A stretch of DNA of 64,000 nt from Flavobacterium sp. IB48 (GTDB lineage Bacteria > Bacteroidota > Bacteroidia > Flavobacteriales > Flavobacteriaceae): positions 629,031 to 693,030 of the forward strand of contig NZ_JAEFCA010000002.1 in the NCBI RefSeq assembly GCF_016405855.1. The letters run 5' to 3'. Every line of letters starts with the position of its first letter. Within the stretch, counting starts at the first letter, position 1. The position numbers were made by a program, and so were the translations under genes. This document shows positions 1-8,922 of this stretch, piece by piece. Below the pieces are notes generated by a model that saw only the letters and a list, made by a program, of their open reading frames with translations, was not told the DNA's origin and did not search any database.

Positions 1-1068
1 AAATTAACAGATGCTACTATTGCAGAGAAAAATCAAATACAAGCGCAGGCGTTGGCAATAAGAGCTTACACACATTTTCTTTTATCTCTTGTTTATGGTC
101 AGGATTACAAATATACTGCCGATGCATCGCATTTAGGAGTTGTTTATAGCACCGAATCTATTAAATCTGGCATACAATACCCGATAAGAAAAACTATGGC
201 AGAAACCTACGATTTAATTATCGCCGATTTAAAAAATGCCATCGATAATTATTCAGGCGCTACAGTGCTTGCTGGTCCAGAATATTCTTTTTTTAACCAA
301 AAAAATACAAAAGCATTATTGGCAAGAGTTTATCTTCAAAAAGGAGATTGGGCAAATGCTTATGAAGTTGCAAATGATGTCATTACCAATTCTGGCGTTG
401 TTTTAACCAGCAAAGAAAGCTTAATTTCAGAATGGGTAAAACCAGATCTTCCAATATCAGAAATTCTGCTTGAATTTACACCTAGAAAAGATGGCGAAGG
501 AAATGTTTCATCATCTATGTCTCAAACTTTCGGTTATACTACAGATGTAAGCTTTCAAAAATACGCTGCTTCAAACGATTTGATTGATCTATACGAAAAC
601 ACTGACTTAAGAAAACAATTGTTTCTTGTTAAACCGCTTTTTACTCTTGTAAATGGTGTACAAACTTATGTTGACTACAGTTTTACAAGAAAATATCAGG
701 ATAATGCCGGTTATGTGGCTTTCAGACTTAGCGAAATGTACTTAATTCGTGGCGAAGCTGCACTTGAAACCAACAGAGCCGATTTAGCAATGGCCGATAT
801 TAATATCATTCGTGCTCGTGCCAATGCATCATTACTAACCAATACAGCTAATCTTAAAGAAAACATCTTTTTAGAAAGAAGAAAAGAACTCTGTTTTGAA
901 GGCTTTTTATTCTTTGATATTGCCAGAATGCATAAAGATGTTTCAAGAAATGACGGTTGTATGGCAACTGTTTGCAGTTTGACTTATCCGTCTTTAAAAT
1001 TTGTATTGCCAATACCAACATTCAACACTAATCTTAACCCAAACTTGCACCAAAATGACTCGTATTAA
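1..1068 (+). CDS. SusD/RagB-family outer-membrane lipoprotein, 5'-truncated
   Basis: The reading frame is open from base 1, so only the C-terminal 355 residues are present; the signal peptide, lipobox and N-terminal TPR half lie outside the window. Visible SusD hallmarks are the late stretch with EMYLIRGEAALE, then an INIIRARAN segment, and the C-terminal FLERRKELCFEGFLFFDIAR motif that is typical of the family. SusD proteins sit on the cell surface as lids on TonB-dependent SusC transporters and capture the ligand. A susC gene is therefore expected just upstream of the window. The stop overlaps the start of the next gene by 14 bp, which implies translational coupling. The ligand cannot be read from the sequence. 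Confidence 0.93.
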   Translation, partial: KLTDATIAEKNQIQAQALAIRAYTHFLLSLVYGQDYKYTADASHLGVVYSTESIKSGIQYPIRKTMAETYDLIIADLKNAIDNYSGATVLAGPEYSFFNQKNTKALLARVYLQKGDWANAYEVANDVITNSGVVLTSKESLISEWVKPDLPISEILLEFTPRKDGEGNVSSSMSQTFGYTTDVSFQKYAASNDLIDLYENTDLRKQLFLVKPLFTLVNGVQTYVDYSFTRKYQDNAGYVAFRLSEMYLIRGEAALETNRADLAMADINIIRARANASLLTNTANLKENIFLERRKELCFEGFLFFDIARMHKDVSRNDGCMATVCSLTYPSLKFVLPIPTFNTNLNPNLHQNDSY

Positions 1069-2518
1069 GATATTCAGTATATTATTTACAGCCCTATTAT
1101 ACATTTCATGTTCTAAAGATGATTATAAAATAGGCTCTGAAATTGATCCTTACTTAAGATTTAATTTTTTAGTAAAAAGCGATAACACACCTCTAGAATA
1201 CCCAGCTGTAAACGGAAATTTAGTTCCGCAATCAACTTATGAAAACAAAGCCATAAAAACCTTAAAAGTTCCTGTAGCCTTAACCACACGTGCCTTAAAA
1301 GGAACTGTTACTGCCAATTTTAGTGCCGAAACAAATGGTGCTAGTGACAGTTTTAGCTTAAAGCCTGCTAATCAGCTTTCATTTCAGGGAAGCAAAATAA
1401 CCGATACTATTTTTGTATCATTCGATAAAAGATGGACTAAAGACCAAAGTATTACGCTAAAATTGGAAACCGTTTCTGATCCTGATATTCACATTGGAAA
1501 TCTGAATACAGAATATCCAAACAATACTTTCAAAATCGATTTAACAAGCGTTGCGACTAATTATACATTTCCTGTAACGCAATACAATATAAAAGGCGAA
1601 ATAGGCGAAAAAATAGATTTTAAAGTAAATTATCCAAATGGATTTTTTCCTGAAGAAATTGAAAATGTCGAAATTTTTAAATTTCAAAATGGATTCGAAT
1701 ATTCCTTAACACATGACGATTACCGAGATAATAGAACTTCTGTAACCTATCATCTAACCCTTTTAGAGGATCTTCAAAATGATGATGTTCGATACGAGTC
1801 AAAATTAACGTTAATCAATATTCCTAATTATACTGCTACAGGAAACATCAACTTAACTATTGCAAAACCTATAAAATCAGAAAGAGACGTTCAAGCATAT
1901 CCAGCATCTAAATTTACAGATCCTACCAATGCCTTTTTTTTAACGTATGGAGAGCACTGGTTTAATAATAATGGAAATTGCGCATGGATGACTTTCAATG
2001 CTTTAACATTTCCGATTATAGTTACAAAAGACGATCCGAATGCAATATTATACAGTGATAGAGGAACTACAAATCCTAACGATGATATTTATCACGATGC
2101 TTTCAAAATTGGATTTAATGTCGCAAGCGGAACCAACACCGTAAATTCTTTTGGTTTAAAAAGATGGTTCTCTAACGAAAGTAATTCTGCAGCAATCTCT
2201 CCTGGATTTAATATCACTTCTGCCTTAGAATTTTTTCCAGCAAATGGAAATAGTAAAACTGAAGGAACTGTTTTGGTAATTCCGCAGGATATTACAATTG
2301 GATCTAGCGCCACAAATACTTATCAAATAGCTATTTCAGGAGAAGGAACGTACAAAGAAGTTAGCAACGGTTTATATGAAATTTCATTTGAATTAAAACT
2401 TACAAACGACAAACTGTTTGGAGGGACAGTTTCTACACAATACAGAATGTACAACAGTAAAACATATCCAAAACCAACTGCTTTAAGTATTGATTGTCCT
2501 AAAGAAGTTACTTTATAA
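1055..2518 (+). CDS. Sus-locus surface lipoprotein of unknown fold
   Basis: I place the start at 1055: this gives a short hydrophobic signal ending in LYISC with Cys19 as lipidation site, whereas the longer in-frame start at 1001 would add 18 residues copied from the SusD C-terminus in another frame. The mature protein is about 470 residues, rich in beta-forming and Asn/Thr segments, as in SusE/SusF-like or DUF4843-type proteins encoded after SusD. I do not recognise a specific domain. Position directly behind susD, with overlapping stop and start codons, suggests a surface ligand-binding partner of the same SusCD complex. This function is inferred from context only. Confidence 0.8.
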   Translation: MTRIKIFSILFTALLYISCSKDDYKIGSEIDPYLRFNFLVKSDNTPLEYPAVNGNLVPQSTYENKAIKTLKVPVALTTRALKGTVTANFSAETNGASDSFSLKPANQLSFQGSKITDTIFVSFDKRWTKDQSITLKLETVSDPDIHIGNLNTEYPNNTFKIDLTSVATNYTFPVTQYNIKGEIGEKIDFKVNYPNGFFPEEIENVEIFKFQNGFEYSLTHDDYRDNRTSVTYHLTLLEDLQNDDVRYESKLTLINIPNYTATGNINLTIAKPIKSERDVQAYPASKFTDPTNAFFLTYGEHWFNNNGNCAWMTFNALTFPIIVTKDDPNAILYSDRGTTNPNDDIYHDAFKIGFNVASGTNTVNSFGLKRWFSNESNSAAISPGFNITSALEFFPANGNSKTEGTVLVIPQDITIGSSATNTYQIAISGEGTYKEVSNGLYEISFELKLTNDKLFGGTVSTQYRMYNSKTYPKPTALSIDCPKEVTL

Positions 2519-2668
2519 TTGTGAATTGTGAATTATGAATTGTGAATGTTATGCATAGCCAACTTTGTCAAAGTTCTAAACTTTGGCAAAGTTTTCGGAA
2601 GTTAAGACCGCCCGACTGTGACTAAGACTGAAAACTTGAAACTTGAAACTTGAAACTTAAAACTTGAA
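2519..2668. repeat. Two heptamer tandem arrays flanking a pair of 15-bp palindromes
   Basis: Bases 2519-2546 are four copies of the heptamer TTGTGAA (one has A for G). Bases 2634-2668 are five copies of ACTTGAA (one with A for G). Between them lie two near-identical 15-mers, AACTTTG-T-CAAAGTT and AACTTTG-G-CAAAGTT, each a palindrome. The whole block fills the gap between the lipoprotein gene and the cytochrome c peroxidase gene. Confidence 0.85.
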
Positions 2669-2692
2669 ACAAAATAAAAAAACAAAAAAGAA

Positions 2693-3835
2693 TTGAAAAA
2701 ACTAATCATCCCAATCTTATTCCTGCTAAGCTTAATGGCTTATAAAAGCTTGGAAAATCCTGATTACATCGATATTCAGGAATTAAGGAAACGCTATTCC
2801 AGCGGAGATGCTTCAAAATGGCCTGCTGCGGCATTACATGAAAATATCGATAAATCAAAATTTCAAGATATTGGTGTGCTTCCTGCAGTTCCTTATCCTG
2901 CTTATAATCCGTATTCAAAAGAAAAAGAAAGTTTGGGAAAGATTCTGTTTTTTGATCCGAGATTATCTCGAAGCGGACAAATTGCCTGCGCTTCTTGTCA
3001 CAATCCAGAATTGGGATGGACCGATAATCTCACGCGTTCTTTTGGCCATGACCGTCAAACGGGAAAACGTAACTCTATGACGATTCTAAATTCAGCATAT
3101 GCCACTTCTCTATTTTGGGACGGAAGAGCTTCTAGTCTAGAAGATCAAGCGCAGTTTCCTGTTCAAGACCCTTTAGAAATGAATGAAAAACTGACAATTG
3201 CGGTTGACAAAATTGCCAAAATAAAAGGCTACAATTCGCTGTTTTCAGAAGCTTTTGGCGATAAAAAAGTGACCTTAGAGCGAATTCAATATGCCATTGC
3301 CACTTTCGAAAGATCAATTAATAGTCCTAAAAGCAAATTTGATCAGTTTGTAAGCGGAAAATCAGATATTTATACCGATCAACAAGTAAAAGGAATGCAT
3401 TTGTTTAGAACCAAAGCACAATGCATCAATTGCCATAATACGCCTTATTTCAGCGATAATCAATTTCATAACGACGGCCAAACTTTATTCGGAACAAAAA
3501 ATGAAGACTTCGGACGTTATAATGTTACTAAAGATGTAAAAGATATCGGCAAATTTAGAACTCCGACACTTCGTGAAGTCGCTAACACAAAACCATGGAT
3601 GCATCATGGGCATTTCCCAACTTTATTAGATGTTGTAGAGTTATACAATTTAGGTAATCCTTCTCCAATTCAAAAGAAATATCTGGGAACTGCTAGAGAT
3701 TCGCTCATTCCAAAAGTAGATCCAATGCTAAGAAAACTAGATTTGAGCAAAGAAGAGATTGGCGATTTATTAGCTTTTATCGAGACTTTAAGCACGCCAA
3801 CGAGAAGAATCATTATTCCTGAAATGCCAAAATAA
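2693..3835 (+). CDS. Di-haem cytochrome c peroxidase (MauG/CcpA family), TTG start
   Basis: This exported 380-residue protein has two c-type haem sites: CASCH at about residues 99-103 and CINCH at 244-248. The spacing and surrounding residues (FFDPRLSRSGQIACASC, then TPTLREVANTKPWMHHG) fit bacterial di-haem peroxidases, which reduce hydrogen peroxide in the periplasm. The N-terminus MKKLIIPILFLLSLMAY is a plausible signal peptide, and the only start that yields it is TTG at 2693. It follows the Sus lipoprotein gene on the same strand after 174 bp of repeats. A peroxidase beside SusD genes recurs in Bacteroidota, and it may act on the ligand rather than only detoxify peroxide; that is inference. 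Confidence 0.9.
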   Translation: MKKLIIPILFLLSLMAYKSLENPDYIDIQELRKRYSSGDASKWPAAALHENIDKSKFQDIGVLPAVPYPAYNPYSKEKESLGKILFFDPRLSRSGQIACASCHNPELGWTDNLTRSFGHDRQTGKRNSMTILNSAYATSLFWDGRASSLEDQAQFPVQDPLEMNEKLTIAVDKIAKIKGYNSLFSEAFGDKKVTLERIQYAIATFERSINSPKSKFDQFVSGKSDIYTDQQVKGMHLFRTKAQCINCHNTPYFSDNQFHNDGQTLFGTKNEDFGRYNVTKDVKDIGKFRTPTLREVANTKPWMHHGHFPTLLDVVELYNLGNPSPIQKKYLGTARDSLIPKVDPMLRKLDLSKEEIGDLLAFIETLSTPTRRIIIPEMPK

Positions 3836-3879
3836 GTTAGTTGATGATTTGCACTTGCCCCAAAATTTGCAAATCTGTT

Positions 3880-3914
3880 AAGCCCATTTCTTTTTATGAA
3901 ATGGGCTTTTTTTG
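3880..3914 (+). terminator. Intrinsic terminator after the cytochrome c peroxidase gene
   Basis: An 11-bp perfect stem (AAGCCCATTTC with GAAATGGGCTT, loop TTTTTAT) is followed by a T run. It lies 44 bp after the peroxidase stop codon. The T tract merges into the -33 region proposed for the sulfatase promoter. Confidence 0.9.
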
Positions 3915-3944
3915 TTTCTAAAATTCATCTTTTCAATATATTTG
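3911..3944 (+). promoter_or_regulatory. Predicted Bacteroidota promoter for the sulfatase gene
   Basis: TTTG at 3911-3914 and TATATTTG at 3937-3944 match the -33 and -7 elements of the Bacteroidota housekeeping promoter with a 22-nt spacer. Transcription would begin near 3950, about 50 nt before the chosen start codon at 4001. It also argues against the in-frame start at 3896, which lies upstream of this promoter. Confidence 0.55.
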
Positions 3945-4000
3945 TGATCAACCAAACTTACACGCCATGCAATTATTTATTATCTCAAAAACCACAAATT

Positions 4001-5455
4001 ATGAAAAGAAGCTTCTTCTTGATCTTGCTTTCTGCAATTTCCTCTTTAGGCATTGCACAAAGTAAAAACCGTACTTCTAAACCCAACATCATTATCATCA
4101 ACATGGATGATATGGGTTATGGCGACACCGAACCGTATGGAATGACGGGAGTTAACACTCCACATTTTAATCAGATCGCTGAAGAAGGAATGCGTTTGAC
4201 TAACTTTAATGCTGGACAAGCCATTTGTACGGCGTCTAGAGCTGCTTTGCTAACGGGCTGCTATCCAAACCGAATCGGAATGTCGGGCGTATTGCTTCCT
4301 GGAGCCAAACATGCTTTAAATCCGAATGAGGAAACTATTGCGTCACTTTTAAAGAAAAACGGATATAAAACCGCCAATTATGGCAAATGGCATTTGGGTA
4401 ACGAATTACCGTACTGGCCAACTAACTATGGCTTTGATGAGTTTTTCGGAATCCCTTATTCTCACGATGTTTGGCCAATTGATTACGACGGCTATTCGAA
4501 AGTTACAGACGCAAAAGATATGCGTTCAAGCTTCCCTCCGCTTCCATTAATCAATAATACAACGATTATTGATACAATTGAAAACATTAAAGATGCTTCA
4601 AAATTAACGACTCTTTTTACCGAAAAAGCAATTGGTTTCATCCAAAAAAACAAAAAAAATCCGTTCTTTTTATATCTCACTCATCCTTTACCTCACGCGC
4701 CTTTGGCTGTTTCAGACAAATTTAAAGGTAAAAGCGATTTAGGACTTTTTGGCGATGTAATTATGGAACTGGATTGGTCTATTGGCGAAATCATAAGCAC
4801 TTTAGACAAAGAAGGACTTGCCAAAAACACCGTTTTAATTGTAACCAGCGATAATGGACCTTGGCTTGTTTTTGGTGATAATGCTGGATCTTCAGGAGGT
4901 TTTAGAGAAGGAAAATCTACCACTTGGGAAGGCGGTACAAGGGTTCCGTTTTTAATTCGCTGGCCAGGAAAAATAAAAAATGGTACCGTAAACAGTTCTC
5001 TAATGACCAATATGGATTTATTGCCCACTATTGCCGCAATTACTGGCGCATCGTTACCAAAAAACCAAATTGACGGTTTAAATTTTCTTCCTTTATTGAC
5101 GGGAAAAACGACTAAAGGGCCAAGAGAAGTTTTCTATTATTATTTTGGAGTTGGAAGCAATAATCTAGAAGCTATTCGTTACAAACATTGGAAATTGGTT
5201 TTCCCTCATAAAGGCACAACTTATAATAAAAAACTGCAAGGAAAAGACGGTTATCGTGGCGAAGGCGCTTCTGCAGAATTCCCAATGGCACTTTACAATT
5301 TAGCACACGATCCAGGAGAAGTACGAGATGTACAACAATTATATCCTGAAATTGTAGCCGAAATTCAGAAAATTGCCGAGACAGCACGAGAAGATCTTGG
5401 CGACGATTTGAATCATAAGATTGGAAAAAATATTAGAAAACCTGCAACATACTAA
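4001..5455 (+). CDS. Exported sulfatase (formylglycine-dependent)
   Basis: This 484-residue alkaline-phosphatase-superfamily protein starts at 4001, giving a clean signal peptide that ends SLGIAQ. Metal-ligand Asp residues appear in NMDDMGYGD (about 34-42). The maturation motif is C-T-A-S-R at 76-80, in AICTASRAALLTG; Cys76 would be converted to formylglycine. The Ala in place of Pro is allowed in the sulfatase signature. KWHLG and TSDNGPW supply further active-site residues. It would hydrolyse sulfate esters, possibly on glycans, in the periplasm or outside the cell. It follows the SusD locus but has its own promoter and terminator, so co-regulation is uncertain. An anaerobic maturase gene is not in the window. 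Confidence 0.93.
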   Translation: MKRSFFLILLSAISSLGIAQSKNRTSKPNIIIINMDDMGYGDTEPYGMTGVNTPHFNQIAEEGMRLTNFNAGQAICTASRAALLTGCYPNRIGMSGVLLPGAKHALNPNEETIASLLKKNGYKTANYGKWHLGNELPYWPTNYGFDEFFGIPYSHDVWPIDYDGYSKVTDAKDMRSSFPPLPLINNTTIIDTIENIKDASKLTTLFTEKAIGFIQKNKKNPFFLYLTHPLPHAPLAVSDKFKGKSDLGLFGDVIMELDWSIGEIISTLDKEGLAKNTVLIVTSDNGPWLVFGDNAGSSGGFREGKSTTWEGGTRVPFLIRWPGKIKNGTVNSSLMTNMDLLPTIAAITGASLPKNQIDGLNFLPLLTGKTTKGPREVFYYYFGVGSNNLEAIRYKHWKLVFPHKGTTYNKKLQGKDGYRGEGASAEFPMALYNLAHDPGEVRDVQQLYPEIVAEIQKIAETAREDLGDDLNHKIGKNIRKPATY

Positions 5456-5460
5456 AACAC

Positions 5461-5492
5461 AAAAGCTCGATAGTAATCGAGCTTTTTTATTT
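5461..5492 (+). terminator. Intrinsic terminator after the sulfatase gene
   Basis: The hairpin AAAAGCTCGAT / ATCGAGCTTTT with a short loop and a T-rich tail lies 5 bp after the sulfatase stop codon. Confidence 0.9.
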
Positions 5493-5669
5493 AAATGCAA
5501 AGATTAAATATGAAAGATTTTTTAAGAATCTCGTAACAAAAACTGTTTGCCTTTTTTGTAGCTTTAATAGATTATTTAAAGATGTCTTTTAACGTCAATC
5601 AATAATTATTAATTATTCTTTCATTGATGCATAAAATAGCGCTGTAAGTCTAATATAATTGACGTTTCT

Positions 5670-5677
5670 TAAATTTG
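5670..5677 (+). promoter_or_regulatory. Predicted -7 element for the VOC protein gene
   Basis: TAAATTTG is an exact match to TAnnTTTG, about 45 nt before the ATG at 5723. No good -33 element is seen. The element covers the alternative start codon at 5675, which supports 5723 as the true start. An inverted pair AACGTCAAT / ATTGACGTT at about 5591 and 5659 flanks the upstream region. Confidence 0.4.
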
Positions 5678-5722
5678 TTCATCAATCAAAAAGAAGCTTT
5701 TTCTTTTATAAAATATACTACG

Positions 5723-6373
5723 ATGAGAATAGATCAAATACAAATCAAAACAAACGATATTCAAAAAACGAAAGCATTTTATCAGAATATTTTTGGCCTT
5801 TTTATTCTGGAAAATGATCAAAAATCGATCACGTTTCAGGCTGGAACTTCCATTTTAAAATTTATTGAAGATCCCAGCTTTGATTCTATATATCATTTTG
5901 CTTTTAATATTCCCGAGAATCAGCTTGAAGAAGCCATTCAATGGTGCAAAGACAAAGTTGATTTAATTGTTTTGGAAGATAAAAGTGTCGTGACGAATTT
6001 TGAAAATTGGAATGCGCATTCTATTTATTTCTTCGATCACAATGGAAATTTACTGGAATTTATTGCTAGACATGATCTTAATAACGAACAAGTTGGCGAC
6101 TTCAACGCTGCATCTATTTTAAGCATTAGCGAAATCGGAATTGTTACGGAAAGTCCATTACAATTAGGAAAACAATTAGTTGAAGAACACGGATTGCATT
6201 TTTTTACTCAAAATACAAATACCGATAAATTTGCTGCCATTGGCGATCATAATGGTTTATTAATTCTCGTTCAGCCCACTAGAAATTGGTATCCAACTCA
6301 AATTCCTTCTGAAAGTAATCCTGTGAAAATTACTTTGGAGAATAATGAAAATATAATTGAATTGGATTTTTAG
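5723..6373 (+). CDS. VOC-family (glyoxalase/dioxygenase fold) protein
   Basis: The 216-residue product begins MRIDQIQIKTNDIQKTKAFYQ, the usual first beta-alpha unit of a vicinal-oxygen-chelate domain. The first half ends with IYFFDHNGNLLEFIAR, the classic metal-ligand Glu strand of a VOC module. A second, more degenerate module follows from about residue 125 (ISEIGIVTESPLQLGKQL). VOC proteins include glyoxalases, dioxygenases and antibiotic-binding proteins, and the substrate here cannot be assigned. The start at 5723 is preferred because an upstream in-frame ATG falls inside the predicted promoter. A tautomerase gene follows 45 bp downstream and probably shares the transcript. Confidence 0.85.
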   Translation: MRIDQIQIKTNDIQKTKAFYQNIFGLFILENDQKSITFQAGTSILKFIEDPSFDSIYHFAFNIPENQLEEAIQWCKDKVDLIVLEDKSVVTNFENWNAHSIYFFDHNGNLLEFIARHDLNNEQVGDFNAASILSISEIGIVTESPLQLGKQLVEEHGLHFFTQNTNTDKFAAIGDHNGLLILVQPTRNWYPTQIPSESNPVKITLENNENIIELDF

Positions 6374-6418
6374 TAATTAAAAGTTCCGTAATTTTATTTA
6401 AAATTTAAATGAATTAAA

Positions 6419-6817
6419 ATGCCTTTCGTTAGAATCAGTCTACCAAAAACGCTTTCCCTTAAAACCAAAAATAATATTTCAGAAGTGGTACATCAATCTT
6501 TGATTGAAGAATTTAATATTCCTGTAGATGATTATTTTCATGTTATTGAAGAATTAGAGTTTCATCAGATAAAATATCCTAAAAGTTATTTAGGAATTTC
6601 ACATTCTGAAGAAATCGTTTATGTGCAAATAACTGCTGGACAAGGAAGAACCTTAGAACAAAAGAGGAAATTGTATCAGCAAATAGCAACAAAAATCAGT
6701 GCCTCAACAGAAATTACAATCAATAATGTAATTATTGTTTTGCTCGAAAATAATGGTCTGGAAAATTGGTCTTTTGGTAATGGAGAAATTCAAGAGCCAA
6801 AGCACTTAAAGAAATAA
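6419..6817 (+). CDS. Tautomerase-superfamily protein (Tautomerase_2 type)
   Basis: The 132-residue protein starts M-P-F-V-R-I, leaving Pro at the amino terminus after Met removal; this Pro is the catalytic base of 4-oxalocrotonate tautomerase relatives. The length and the segments VDDYFHVIEEL and VIIVLLENNGLENWSFGNGE match the longer family often listed as Tautomerase_2. Such enzymes interconvert keto and enol forms of small acids, or act as cis-CAAD-like hydratases; the substrate here is unknown. It lies directly after the VOC gene and before a terminator, suggesting a two-gene operon for a small aromatic or keto-acid compound. That pathway role is inferred. Confidence 0.88.
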   Translation: MPFVRISLPKTLSLKTKNNISEVVHQSLIEEFNIPVDDYFHVIEELEFHQIKYPKSYLGISHSEEIVYVQITAGQGRTLEQKRKLYQQIATKISASTEITINNVIIVLLENNGLENWSFGNGEIQEPKHLKK

Positions 6818-6829
6818 TTCTAAATATAA

Positions 6830-6864
6830 AAAACCCAATTCATTTGTTTGAATTGGGCTTTTCT
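6830..6864 (+). terminator. Intrinsic terminator, probably bidirectional
   Basis: The perfect stem AACCCAATTCA / TGAATTGGGTT-like pairing (AAACCCAATTCA with TTTGAATTGGGCTTTT) sits between the convergent tautomerase and P-type ATPase genes. A-rich and T-rich flanks on either side could serve both strands. Confidence 0.85.
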
Positions 6865-6883
6865 ATATAACTCAAATAATTAT

Positions 6884-8884
6884 TTAAAACTTCATTCTCT
6901 GAATCCTAACCGCATTCAGAATTGCTAAAAGTGCCACGCCAACATCTGCAAAAACAGCTTCCCACATTGTTGCAAGTCCGCCAGCGCCAAGAATTAATAC
7001 AAAAGCTTTTACTACAAAAGCCAATGTAATATTTTGCCAAACAATCTTTTTAGTTTGTTTTCCGATGTTAATAGCCATTGCAATTTTACTCGGTTTATCG
7101 TCCTGAATTACAATATCAGCAGTTTCGATTGTGGCATCACTTCCTAAACCACCCATTGCAATCCCGACTGTACTTAAAGCAATTACAGGCGCATCGTTAA
7201 CACCATCGCCAACAAAGGCAATCGTTTCATTTTTAGCTTTAATTTCGTTGACTTTATTTACTTTATCTTCTGGAAGCAAATCGCCAAAAGCATTCTTAAT
7301 ACCGACTTTATCAGCTACAAATTGAACAACATTAGACTTATCGCCACTTAACATCGTCAATTTTACCCCTAAAGCTTTTAGTTTAGAAACCGTTTCTTTC
7401 GCATCTTCTTTAATTTCATCCGCAATAGTCAAATAACCTGCAAATTTACCTCCGTAAGCAATTGCAATTGTAGTGTAAACGATTGTTGAAGGATCGATAT
7501 CATACGAAATGTTGAACTTATCCAATAATTTAAAATTCCCGACATGTAAATCTTTCTCCTTGTATGTAGCTTTTAATCCGTGCCCTGAAATTTCTTCAAT
7601 ATCTTTCAATTCTACCGAAGAATCAATGGTTCCAACATGATTATGAATTGCTGTTGCCACAGGATGAGAACTTTTATTTTCTAAAACATTAACCAGTTTT
7701 AAAATTTCGTCTTTATCAAATTCTGGTTTTATAATGACGTCCTGAACTTTAAAAACGCCTTCTGTCATCGTTCCCGTTTTGTCAACTACAACATTTTGAA
7801 TCGTCGAAATGCTGTCTAAGAAATTACTTCCTTTAAACAAAATTCCGTTTCTGCTTGCAGCGCCAATTCCTCCAAAATAACCAAGCGGAATACTGATAAC
7901 TAAAGCACAAGGACAAGAAATAACTAAGAAAACCAATGCTCTATATAACCAATCGGTAAAAACATAATTAGACACAAAGAGCATCGGAACCAAACAAATT
8001 GCAATTGCCAAATACACTACAATTGGTGTATATATTTTTGCAAACTTTCTAATAAACAACTCCGCAGGCGCTTTTTTTGCAGTGGCATTTTGAACCAATT
8101 CCAGAATTTTAGACAACTTACTATCGCTGTAAGCTGTTGTTACTTTTACTTCGATAATAGTATTTCCGTTTATCATTCCTGCCAAAACAGTATCGCCTTT
8201 CTTTTTGGTAGCCGGCTTGCTTTCTCCTGTTAAAGCAGCTGTATTTACAAAAGCAGAATCGGATAACAATTCGCCATCCAAACCTAATTTTTCTCCAGCT
8301 TTAAGCTGAATAATAGCTCCAATTTGAACGTCTTTGGCTTTGACTTTTACGGCAACATTATTTTCTAAAATATGCACCTCATCAGGACGCTGATCCAACA
8401 GTTTTTTAATGCTTGTTTTTGCTCTCTTAACTGCCATTCCTTGAAAAGTTTCTCCAATCGTATAAAACAGCATTACTGCAACACCTTCGGGATATTCGCC
8501 TATTGCAAATGCGCCAATAGTAGCAATGCACATGAGAAAAAACTCCGAAAAAACGTCTCCTTTTAAAATGCTTTCGTAAGCTTCTCGCAAAACAGGAATT
8601 CCAACAGGAAGATAGGCAATTGCATACCATACAATTCTAACATATCCCGCAAACCATTCTTGCTTAAAATAGTTGTCAAAAGCAATTCCTACAATCAGTA
8701 AAACAAAAGATATTATGGATGGCAGAAACAGTTTAAAAAGACCTCCATCTACATTGTGTTCGTGATCGTGTCCTCCGTGATCATGTCCGTCATTTTCAGA
8801 GTGAACAGGTTCGTCATGAGAACAGCAGCAGGAAGGTTTGGCTTTATTTTTTGTACTTTTTACTTCTTTATCTTGATGTATCAT
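6884..8884 (-). CDS. Heavy-metal P1B-type ATPase, Zn/Cd/Pb/Co exporter type
   Basis: The 666-residue pump has the P1B hallmarks. TGES lies at about 219-222 (actuator). The membrane metal-site motif C-P-C is at 324-326 in VISCPCALVISIPLG, and the phosphorylation site DKTGT is at 368-372. The motif SSHPVATAIHNH and a GDGVND hinge follow. CPC with this spacing fits the ZntA/CadA subgroup. Instead of a CxxC metal-binding domain, the N-terminus has a CCC and His/Asp-rich cluster (HDHGGHDHEH), common in Bacteroidota members. A start 18 codons upstream would translate an 18-bp intergenic palindrome, so I prefer MIHQDKEV at 8884. It lies downstream of czcCBA and would export from the cytoplasm while CBA clears the periplasm. 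Confidence 0.93.
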   Translation of the reverse strand: MIHQDKEVKSTKNKAKPSCCCSHDEPVHSENDGHDHGGHDHEHNVDGGLFKLFLPSIISFVLLIVGIAFDNYFKQEWFAGYVRIVWYAIAYLPVGIPVLREAYESILKGDVFSEFFLMCIATIGAFAIGEYPEGVAVMLFYTIGETFQGMAVKRAKTSIKKLLDQRPDEVHILENNVAVKVKAKDVQIGAIIQLKAGEKLGLDGELLSDSAFVNTAALTGESKPATKKKGDTVLAGMINGNTIIEVKVTTAYSDSKLSKILELVQNATAKKAPAELFIRKFAKIYTPIVVYLAIAICLVPMLFVSNYVFTDWLYRALVFLVISCPCALVISIPLGYFGGIGAASRNGILFKGSNFLDSISTIQNVVVDKTGTMTEGVFKVQDVIIKPEFDKDEILKLVNVLENKSSHPVATAIHNHVGTIDSSVELKDIEEISGHGLKATYKEKDLHVGNFKLLDKFNISYDIDPSTIVYTTIAIAYGGKFAGYLTIADEIKEDAKETVSKLKALGVKLTMLSGDKSNVVQFVADKVGIKNAFGDLLPEDKVNKVNEIKAKNETIAFVGDGVNDAPVIALSTVGIAMGGLGSDATIETADIVIQDDKPSKIAMAINIGKQTKKIVWQNITLAFVVKAFVLILGAGGLATMWEAVFADVGVALLAILNAVRIQRMKF

Positions 8885-8904
8885 TTTTTGAATTTCAGGT
8901 TTAA

Positions 8905-8922
8905 TCCCGATAGCTATCGGGA
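8905..8922. repeat. 18-bp perfect palindrome TCCCGATAGCTATCGGGA
   Basis: The palindrome lies 21 bp upstream of the chosen start of the P-type ATPase. An identical copy occurs at 45236-45253, inserted within another repeat element. Confidence 0.9.

Noticed and set aside
3896..4000. N-terminal extension of the sulfatase by 35 codons
   Set aside because: It begins inside the preceding terminator and upstream of the predicted promoter, and it would bury the clear signal peptide that starts at 4001.
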